From Heligmosomoides polygyrus polygyrus (Eukaryota > Nematoda > Chromadorea > Rhabditida > Heligmosomidae), in assembly GCA_947396885.1 (NCBI GenBank), contig OX377202.1:11594001-11658000 (forward strand): a stretch of 64,000 nt of DNA. The letters run 5' to 3'. The notes beneath the pieces were generated by a model. That model ran no database searches and was not told the origin of the DNA. It saw only the letters and a program-made list of their open reading frames with translations. Position numbers and translations under genes: made by a program. Positions 43,999 to 52,700 of this stretch are shown here, in pieces (within the stretch, counting starts at the first letter, position 1; each line of letters starts with the position of its first letter).

Positions 43999-45209
43999 TT
44001 AGGATGGTGCATAAGTTACGCGTAAATGATCGATCGATAGAGAAAGGAAAGGGCTACAAAACTGTTCCCAACATTTACTTCTGCCTTGTTAACAGCTATT
44101 ATGGCTAAGCAATTCATCCCAACTGAGACGCATATTCGGCACGTCATGTTATTCCTGCATCAATCTGGCCTCAATGCCAACGAATCGTATCGTCGCCTGA
44201 AGGATGTTTACAACGAGAGTGCTCCTGCTCGAAGTACTGTGTACCAGTGGTTCTCCAAGTTTGCAGTTGGTGAACTCTCCGTTGAAGATAATGAACGAGA
44301 AGGGCGCCCGATGACACTGGATCTGCATGGCCTCCGAAGTAGAGTGGAAGCGGACCCATACCAAACCACTCGCGAACTATCAAGCACTCTTGGTGTTAGT
44401 CACCCAACAGTCGTTCGAGGATTGAAGTCGATTGACAAGGTGCGAAAATTGGGTCGCTGGGTACCTCACGACTTGACGCAACATGACATGGATCGCAGAG
44501 CCGATGTCGCTCTGTCTCCTCTACTTACCCTCAGACGTACCCACGGATGGCTGGACAACCTTGCCACTGGGGCTGAGGAGTGGATACTCTACTCTAATTA
44601 TCACTGGCGTGCACAGTGGGTTGACGCAACTGGAGAGGCAGAGGACGTTCCGAAACCCGACCTTCACGTGAAAAAGGTGATGCTATGCATTTGGTGGAGC
44701 GTTCTTGGCGTAGAATACTGGGAGCTGCTGGACGAAGGGATAACAGTGACGGCAGAGGTTTACGTCAACCAACTGAGGAAGTTGAGGGCCCACCTTCAAA
44801 CCACACGAGGAGAGCAAGTGAAGGTGTATTTTCAACACGACAACGCTAGACCGCATATTGCTAGAGCGACGGCGGCTGAGTCGGCGGACTACGGATGGAC
44901 CGTTCTTCCACATCCAACCTACTCACCAGATCTCGCTCCTTCTGATTATCATTTGTTTTCAAGCCTTCAACGCTATTTGGACGGCCAGCAATTCAGGAAC
45001 CGAGAGGATGTCAAGGAGGCACTGCTCACATTTTTCGAATCACAACCGGCCACGTTTTGGAGAAAAGGCATCCATGACTTACCAGCACGTTGGCGAAAGA
45101 CAATTTATGTAAAGGGTGGTTACTTCAAATGATTTGATGTTGTTGTTCGTATGTTGTGATAATAAATATTTCATGCCCCAAATGTCCGACAACTTGTGCA
45201 CCAACCTAA
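43999..45209 (+). mobile_element. Full-length mariner (Tc1/mariner, DD34D group)
   Basis: 1211 bp. The terminal inverted repeats are TTAGGATGGTGCATAAGTTA at the left and TAACCTAA-ended inverse TTAGGTTGGTGCACAAGTTG at the right (17 of the first 20 match). TA flanks both sides (43997-43998 and 45210-45211), the target duplication of this superfamily. Length and layout are those of a complete mariner. It is inserted into an older mariner in the opposite orientation. Confidence 0.95.
44101..45132 (+). CDS. Mariner transposase, full-length frame, first catalytic Asp replaced by Ala
   Basis: 343 residues without stop or frameshift from ATG at 44101. The N-terminal part has two helix-turn-helix regions (STVYQWFSKFAVGE, then GVSHPTVVRGLKSIDKV), followed by the linker WVPHDL. 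The catalytic core should read TGDEKW, HDNARPH and SPDLAPSD. Here the first is TGAEEW (Ala158, codon GCT at 44572-44574), while the second and third Asp are present with exactly 34 residues between them. The missing Asp predicts that it binds but cannot cleave DNA. It is also worth checking for a sequencing error. The real start is ATG 44101, although the frame is open from 44086. Confidence 0.95.
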   Translation: MAKQFIPTETHIRHVMLFLHQSGLNANESYRRLKDVYNESAPARSTVYQWFSKFAVGELSVEDNEREGRPMTLDLHGLRSRVEADPYQTTRELSSTLGVSHPTVVRGLKSIDKVRKLGRWVPHDLTQHDMDRRADVALSPLLTLRRTHGWLDNLATGAEEWILYSNYHWRAQWVDATGEAEDVPKPDLHVKKVMLCIWWSVLGVEYWELLDEGITVTAEVYVNQLRKLRAHLQTTRGEQVKVYFQHDNARPHIARATAAESADYGWTVLPHPTYSPDLAPSDYHLFSSLQRYLDGQQFRNREDVKEALLTFFESQPATFWRKGIHDLPARWRKTIYVKGGYFK

Positions 45210-45399
45210 TACGATGGGTGAGGGAGAACTTCGATACCTAGATTGGTTAATCTTCGCCGAGTGATTTGTAAGGTGTGTGGCCTTGCGTTGTCCTGCAACA
45301 GGAACGGCCCTATTCTATTCACCACTGCCGGCCACAATTTTTGCAACTTCTCATACATTTGGTCTGAATCACAGCAGTTAGACTCTGTTGTGAGTGCCT

Positions 45400-45669
45400 G
45401 ACCACAACGACTTACAGCAGTTTAACAGAGAAATTGCAGCCGAAAATCCTGTGAAAACGCCACTTAACAGCAATCTTTACGGTGAAATCTCTGTGAAATT
45501 CCCTGTAAAAGATAAGACGTAGCTCCTGCTCTCGGTCGAATTCTAAAGTCCGTTACTTTCACAGCGTTCCTGATGAATCAGAATTCGCGGTAGTTTCTCT
45601 GCAAGACCGCTGTATTGTGAATCCGCTGTAGAATGTTGTCACTGTAACGTTGATGAATCTCGCCCCAGG
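45400..45669. mobile_element. Fam-1 MITE, long diverged copy
   Basis: ACAACGACTTACAGCAGTTT near 45404 at the left and ACGTTGATGAATCTCGCCCC at the right are diverged inverted ends. The middle has AATCCTGTGAAAACGCC and TCTGTGAAATTCCCTG words. It marks the point where the older mariner's frame stops. Confidence 0.6.
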
Positions 45670-45702
45670 TTGCAAGAGGCTGTAATGGATTACACGCTTA
45701 CA

Positions 45703-45825
45703 ATAAAGGATAAGGATGAAGGACGGCGTTATTCAATCCTGATTTGGGATGCGCCACGCAATCTACTTCTACGGGATATCGTGGAGGCGATTTGAATGCG
45801 TATTTGGCCATACAATGACGCGGTG
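45703..45825 (-). mobile_element. SINE-A 3' fragment
   Basis: Tail AAAGGATAAGGATGAAGGAC, then GGCGTTATTCAATCCTG and ATGCGTATTTGGCCATACAA match the 3' part of SINE-A on the minus strand. Similarity stops at 45822, exactly where the left arm of the 3.1-kb palindrome begins. Confidence 0.8.
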
Positions 45826-46639
45826 GACAGTCCAAATCGAAACGATCTACTTACATGTTAAAATACGTATAACCTCGAAATTTTTTATTTCAGCTGTCGA
45901 AATGAAATAATTTGCTAAAATCCTTAGTTCTCGAGAAAAAATAATAGATTAAATTTTGTTTTTAAGCGCAATAAAGCAGCAATCATTTATTGCATTAAAA
46001 AGCGAGATCACGCCGTGCACTCAAAAAGCCCATTGCGATTTTTATTAATTGATTGATAGTTTTAATCCTGTTTGCATGAAGCATCAAAGTTAGCATGTGT
46101 GTGTGTGTTCTTTAGAATTATTTTTGTTGTGTCGCTTACAGGTATGCACCGTCGAATTGGACACTTTCGAAATCAAACTGGACACTTTTCTAAGCCAGCT
46201 TAAGACTTTTGAAATCAAAGCGAACTCTTCCAAATCGGAATGATCGTCAGTAGATTAAACTACAGACTCGATAAAAGTAAAATAAATTTTGAAATTGAAT
46301 AGAATATTGGAATAATTTTTTGTTCAAAGGAAATTTGGTATAACTTTCTTGATTTTTTTAGTTTACTTCCAATAAATGTAATAATTTTATAAAATTTATG
46401 TTTTTAGGGAAAATAACAAATTGAATTTGTCTTACCAGGATACTATCTCAACGGTAGGTCGGAACGGCGCAAGTGTTGTATATGGGCAGAACCGCCTCTC
46501 CCTGGAAAGTAACAAACTACAGGTATCTCGACCCCAATACAACTCTGCGCAGAGTTAGGGGCGACGGAAGTCGCCTGTTGGCGCCCTGTTGATTCACGTG
46601 CTCCACAGCTGACGGGCGCGCGCGGGATGAGGGCTGGTA

Positions 46640-46725
46640 TCGAGGATCGGCGCAGTGCACAGGTGGCCTAATAGGGAAGAGCTCGGGCTCGTGAGCGAAG
46701 GACGGGGTTTGGATCCTGCAGACTG
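46640..46725 (+). ncRNA. tRNA-like module in the left arm of the palindrome
   Basis: AGGTGGCCTAATAGGGAAGAG is A-box-like, GAGCTCGGGCTCGTGAGC a possible anticodon hairpin and GGGGTTTGGATCCTG B-box-like. The mirrored copy at about 48040-48115 (minus strand) has the better A box, TGGCGTAGTAGGG. Likely a pol III promoter captured in the element. Confidence 0.5.
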
Positions 46726-48039
46726 TGTCCCTTTTGCACTTTTGCAAAATCCATATTTGTCATATAGGTAATCCAGCTAGGGGTATTATAGTGTGTTATA
46801 GAGTATAGAGTATGTTTACATATAACATGTGCTTCAAACTACGGATAGCTAAAATGTCGCTGAAACATTTCGCTGAAACTTCGTCTAGGGGTGGATGTTT
46901 GGGGTGCTGATCACGAATCTGACGTCCGTTTTTTACGATTCTGTCTCTGCCTGCCGTCTCCGGCAGAAACTTTAGGAATGTAATCCTGTGCCTTCCTTTA
47001 TTTATATTATCCAGCCGAATCGTGAAGAATGGATATCAGATTCGTGATCAGCACCCCAAATAACCCCCTAGACGAAGTTTCAGCGAAATCGGTGACCCTG
47101 CCTGGAACAGCATTGTTAACGGTATGGGTCGCCTATGACGGAATCGTGAAGAACGGATATCAGATTCCTGATCAGCACCCCAAATAACCTTCCTGGACGA
47201 GGTTTGTGCGAAGTCGGTGATTACGACCTCGACATCTCCAGTCACCCGTAGCTGCTGTAACTCGTAACTGTTGCAAGGTCATTGCTTAGCATTCGCCGAA
47301 AAACACAAAACATTGTATAATCCAGAAAGTGAGAAAAGTGAGTGAAGCACAGCTCACAGAAACCCTTATTTGAGAATTTAGAGTGAAATAAATGTGTAGG
47401 AGATGTGCAGGAAATAAGCTGATTTAGAATGCCATAAGGCACGTCTTTCACGACACTACTTTCATGATTCCAGAGGTCGGAAAAATCAAAAAAATTTTCG
47501 CCCAAACCTCGCCCAGGGGTGTTACTTGGGGTGCTGATCACGAGTCTGACATCTGTTTTTCAAATTTCGGCCGATAACGGTAGGTTATGGTGGGAGCGTG
47601 TGACGGTGCAATACTGTACCCCCCTTTCGACGGCACGTAGCTCTTTGGGTTCAAGGACAGCAAAAACGAAACATATTTTTCTACTACACGAAGGGTGGAG
47701 ATTCTCGCAGTACTATCCATTTCCCTCGTTCAAACCTACGTCTGAGACCTTTTCCTGGTGAGTACTAGCGTGGGCGAATATCAGTCGTTACGGTGGACCC
47801 TGTGCGTGAATTCACCACCTTCATAGGAGCTCTCTAAAAATCCCATCTGGCATAGTTTACACAACTACTATCTCACCACGTTAAGGTTTTAAAAGTGAAA
47901 AAATGACTCTGCTTGGACCACCATTGTTAACGGTATGGGTGGTATGTTATATGTAAACATGCTCTATGACATACTATAATACCCCTAGGTGGATTACCTA
48001 TATGATAAGCATGGATTTTGCAAAAGTGCAAATCCAACG

Positions 48040-48115
48040 CAGTTTGTGGGATCCAAACCCTCAACCCCTCGCTCGAGAGCCCGAGCACTTCCCTACTACG
48101 CCACCTATGCACTGC
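48040..48115 (-). ncRNA. tRNA-like module in the right arm of the palindrome
   Basis: On the minus strand GGTGGCGTAGTAGGGAAGTG contains a near-consensus A box; GCTCGGGCTCTCGAGC is a perfect short hairpin at the anticodon-arm position; GAGGGTTTGGATCCCAC holds the B box. Partner of the module at 46640-46725. Confidence 0.55.
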
Positions 48116-48989
48116 GCTGAGCCGCGATACGAGTCCTCATCCCGCGCGCGCCCGTCAGCTGTGGAGCACGTGAATCAACAGGGCGCCAACAGGCGACTTC
48201 TGTCGCCCCTAACTCTGCGCAGAGTTGTATTGGGGTCGAGATACCTGCAGTTTGTTACTTCCCAGGGAGAGGCGGTTCTGCCCATATACAACACTTGCGC
48301 CGTTCCGACCTACCGTTGAGATAGTATCCTGGTAAGACAAATTTCAATTTGTTATTTTCCCTAAAAACATAAATTTTATAAAATTATTACATTTATTGGG
48401 AGTAAACTAAAAAAAATCAAGAAAGTTATACCAAATTTCCTTTGAACAAAAAATTATTCCAATATTCTATTCAATTTCAAAATTTATTTTACTTTATCGA
48501 GTCTGTAGTTTAATCTACTGACGATCATTCCGATTTGGAAGAGTTCGCTTTGATTTCAAAAGTCTTAAGCTGGCTTAGAAAAGTGTCCAGTTTGATTTCG
48601 AAAGTGTCCAATTCGACGGTGCATACCTGTAAACGACACAACAAAAATAATTCTAAAGAACACACACATGCTAACTTTGATGCTTCATGCAAACAGGATT
48701 AAAACCATCAATCAATTAATAAAAATCGCAATGGGTTTTTTGAGTGCATGGCGTGATCTCGCCTTTTAATGCAATAAATGATTGCTGCTTTGTTGCGCTT
48801 AAAAACAAAATTTAATCTATTATTTTTTCTCGAGAACTAAGGATTTTAGCAAATTATTTCATTTCGACAGCTGAAGGTTTCGAGGTTATAGTAGATCGTT
48901 TCTAATTGGAAGACGTTTACTTTGACTTCAAAGGCGTCAAGTTTGCTCAGAAGAGTGGCCAATTTGACGTGAAAATGCTAGACATAGAT

Positions 48990-49660
48990 GTGATGCGGCA
49001 CGGAATACCTACGCCGATCATGGTGCCGCGCAGCGAGATGACACAAGCAAACAGCAAGCAGTGTAAACTGCGCTTTATATTCCGCTACCCTCCTAGCTTG
49101 ATCTTGCTCGAAAGCCTTCAAATTGCTGTGCTCTTGAGGAAATTCGAGAGCGGCGACGGTGAGACAAAGCACCCTCTTCTCCCTCTTCCAAAACTACAAT
49201 CGCACCACTCACCGTCGTTTTTAACACAGAGCTTGTTGAAGAGACTTGTAGTCTCCTCAGAGAACCAAGTGATGTTGGAAGGAAACTACTCTTCTTTGAA
49301 GCCACGTTGAAAGTGCTGCTACTACGTGGTACGATTATAGGGGATACGGTGTCGACCTCAGTGCTGTTGTTTTGTCCGCAACGAAGCTAGACATCACGTA
49401 TTTGACGGCTCTTAGAGTAGGAACTCGGTAAATTTTCAAATAAAAAGGTTTTCTTTGTTAATATACGTTCTTTTTGAATTGGCTATGAATGTATTTAGGA
49501 AGAAAGCTTTTATACGTATCCTTGTTTAAAAGGATAACCATTTTGACCCGTTTCTTTCTCTTCATTCGTTTTATTGCTTCGGTCCGAAGTGTGCTCGTCG
49601 TTATCTTATTTATTTGTTTGTGTAATGAGCTAGTTCTTATGATTTCTGTTAAGGTAGGGA
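48990..49660. other. Region upstream of the OTUD6B-like gene
   Basis: 48990-49075 has a Fam-3b relic (CATGGTGCCGCGCAGCGAG). 49213-49385 is open on the minus strand and ends at a strong donor (ACG/GTGAGTGG), perhaps an exon of a divergent gene; no ATG is in frame. The rest, to the OTUD6B start, has no recognisable promoter motif. In-frame TAG at 49655 precedes the ATG. Confidence 0.35.
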
Positions 49661-49751
49661 ATGACGGATTCAGCTAGTCACGATGAAGCCGGTGATGATC
49701 CACTAGAGACGCTTCTGGCGCAGCATAGGAAGGAAAAGAAGGCGCTTAAAG
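49661..49751 (+). CDS. OTUD6B: OTUD6B exon 1
   Basis: ATG at 49661 directly follows an in-frame TAG (49655), so it is the first possible start. Codes MTDSASHDEAGDDPLETLLA, then QHRKEKKALK, the conserved start of the coiled coil. Donor AAAG/GTTTGT, phase 1. Confidence 0.88.
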
Positions 49752-52700
49752 GTTTGTTCCCGATGCTCCTTAGCGCCCGTATTTCTATTACACTGTTCGG
49801 TAACAATTATTTTTATTTCGGCGCTAACTGACTCGAAGGGGTTTATCACCTTTATAAAGACGGCATGCTTATCGATGGCTTTAACTAGTCCCCTTTTTTG
49901 ATGCGCCACGCCTTCTACTTCTGTCATGGAGGCGATTTACATCCGCTTTTGCCTTGCACAATGTCTTGTGGTGGCCAGCGGATGGGCAAATCTGTGCTTC
50001 AGCCTTTTCAAACAAGTCTGATACCAATTCTGCGACACTAGAGGGATGGAATGCTTCGTTGGCCTGGACGGGAAATCCGATCAAAGGACCTCGAATCGGG
50101 TGAAATCTGTTCGCAGTCAAGTGGTGTCATACCCGTCGCCTGTTCATACTTTCCGCTGGCGATTCGAGCGGCGGCGGCGACATCTCTAGTGTTGGAGCGC
50201 GTGATCTATCACCGCTGAAGGTCGGAATTTGCAAATTTTTTCGTTCAATCTATAATCCAAAAAGTATCCTCAATGGGTTTTAACTTGATAGGCAGACTGG
50301 ACTGGTACCGTTTGCCTAGATGGCGAAAATACACATTTTCAAGGTTCCTTAAGATTTTCATACCGATTAAAAAAATTCTCACTCCTTACAGGATTCCTGC
50401 TGTTCAAACCATTACGATCCTTATATACCGTAGACATATAAAGTGGTTGTCTCAATCGAAGTTTAGAAACGAACTAAAACCAGCAGTAAGGTGCTTTAAG
50501 CTCGTATTGTAACGGTCTTTTTCCATGGCCTTCTGCTGTGTTGTTACGCACACTGAGCTCCGCTATCGTTCCCATCGCACGCATCGCTCTCGTCGCTGCC
50601 GTCGCGAAGTATAAACAGGTCCCTAGAATCTTACTCTACGTTGAATTTCATGAACTATAGAATTCCACCGATGGGGTTTTAATATTAATTTTTTAAGTTT
50701 TTTTTTTGTACTTAATGGTCTATTACCGGCGTGGAGATTGTACATGCTCGTATAACACACACACACACACACACACATACACAAATTACTCGGAAAGCGA
50801 GGGAACTCCGGGGTCTGCCTGAACTGTCCAGGGAACTGTCCCAGTCGTACGTCTGAACGGCAAAATTGAATACCACTATGAGGGTTTGGGCAAAATCGGT
50901 GGTTATGACTTCGACGGCCCTAGTCACACGTACCTACCGTAATCGGCCGAAAATTGAAAAACGGATGTCAGACTCGTGATCAGCATCCAAAAATGAAACC
51001 TACTTTTCTACTGTTTGAAGGATGGGGGTCCATCCTTCAAACAGTAGAAAAGTAGGTTTCATTTTTGAAAAGGCCTTGAACCCAGGGAGCTAGGGACCCT
51101 CAAAGTTTGCTGTTAGGCTACATTTTGAATCGGTGCGATGCGGGCTCCAACCTACGAGGTACCGTTCTTTTTTCTGTATCTGTTTTTCTTCCACTCTCTA
51201 ATACTCTTTGTTGATAGTGAATTCTTTAATTTATATTGCATTAATATAATAGTATGTCATGCTGCGCTCGTTGAACTTTAGCTGTTGACCTTTTGAAGCT
51301 GAACACAAATGGTTTTTTTCTGATTTTTTTTCTTTTGATATAATGGTCCGCAACTAATAAGACTGCATTTATATTCGGTGTATGTAGCAACTTGCCACGC
51401 CGGCCGTCACGCCATGCTATGGTGACCCCCCCCCCCCCCTCCGGACCCTATTTGCGCCCATTTTGATTGAAGTTTAACGATTTACAGGAAATTTAACGAA
51501 AACTTTTCGTCAAATAAATTTAACGCCCAGAACTTTGTGTGCACCTATGGTAATGATGGAAAAAAGGAAACAACGGTTTTGAAGCAGATCTCACCCTACC
51601 CGGGGCAGACATAACTCCAATGCCGCGCGAACCCCCGTGGCGTCGCGCACGGTGCGCGACGAAATTGGACGAGTTGTCGCGGACGGCTAGCAACGCTTCT
51701 TACAGGGACATGCGGCGCGCCTTTGCCTTATTTCAAAGTTTCGTGGAGATGGTATATGAATGTGGTTTCAATAGGACGATCAGCGACAGTTTATACAGGA
51801 ATCCTGGTCATGTGGATAGTTTCTGGCGTCAGTATTTGCCATCTACAACTTCTTCGGTCAATTTTTACCCATGGTTATGGTTATGCTAAGGAGAAAGGTC
51901 ACTATCACTCACTCTCGGATCAATGTCCTACTGCAGACTGTTGCCTACCACATTCTGTGGGATCTTAAATTGCTTGCTAGAAATGTGATCTGGGAGCTTA
52001 AACACTGAGAACATTTCGTGCCGCGGCTAACCGTCACCGAGCGCACCCCCGCGTTTCAGCGCCGCGACGTCGCGTTGGAGTTAGGTCCTGGAGCCCACCC
52101 TACTTACCTACCATTTTTTTCTCATGGATTTCTCCGCAAGTGGAAGCGCTGTCGTTGCTAAACATGCACGCAGACACCTGCAACGCTTCTAAATATTGGT
52201 CGCTTCATTAGCTACTGAATTATCAAAAATTCAAGAAAAATTTCTTTTCAAATTTACATTGACGGAGGCCTCCGTCAATGGAAATTTGAAAAGAATTTAG
52301 ATTATATTTAGAAGCACTGCACGTGCCTAAGGATCAAGAACCTCAACTTTTCCGCAGATTATAGTCAGCGGACTCTAATTGAGATCTCTGTTTTACAGAG
52401 AAAATCCTGTCGATGAAGAAAGTCGCCAAGTCCGGCAACAAGCAGAAGCAAAAAGAGACCAGCGCTGAGGTGGAGAGGTTGGAGAAAGAAATGGCTGCCC
52501 GTCACGAAAGAGAACTGGCACAGATGAAGGCTCAGGTAAGAGAGCATAAGGATGCATAAGAGTTTTGGTCGCATATAGCTCATTGAGTCTACGGGCCTGT
52601 TCATACTGCGTGACAGGATTATAAACGGCGGATATCAGGACCGGCTCACCGTAACCTCAGGCGTCGGGTGAGACGTCCATTGTGCAATCGCAGAACAAGG

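Larger units (their letters stand above)
43729..45400 (-). pseudogene. Older mariner element, minus strand, split by an inner mariner
   Basis: The 3' terminal repeat is TTAGGCTGTCGCAAAATTAA at 43729, preceded by TA. On the minus strand, transposase codons run from about 45400 down to 45210 (QKLWPAVVNRIGPFLLQ, DNARPHTLQI, GIEVLPHPS). They resume at 43998 with SPDLSPDQHFFRGLDSHLRQ and continue to a TGA in the part near 43855. The break falls exactly at a TA in the conserved SYSPD motif, where the inner element sits. The N-terminal half and the 5' end are gone: a Fam-1 MITE begins at 45400. Second and third catalytic Asp positions can be located (DNARPH; third reads as SPDQ). Confidence 0.88.
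45829..48985. mobile_element. About 3.1-kb palindrome: Fam-6 element nested in a Fam-5 foldback
   Basis: The left arm (45829-46835) and right arm (47936-48900) are reverse complements over about 1 kb with very few differences (about two in 130 bp where I compared base by base near 46440-46570, one single-base indel in about 200 bp near 46150-46350). The outer parts belong to the AT-rich Fam-5 family (CACCGTCGAATTGGACAC); the inner part, 46436-48334, has Fam-6 ends (ATACTATCTCAACGGTAGGT). The loop of 1.1 kb (46836-47935) contains repeats of GTGATCAGCACCCC. Each arm carries a tRNA-like motif. No protein is encoded. Confidence 0.85.

Noticed and set aside
48906..49310. 134-codon frame on +
   Set aside because: Begins in the Fam-5 end and crosses a Fam-3 relic; no domain. 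The minus-strand frame in its second half is listed separately as a weak candidate.
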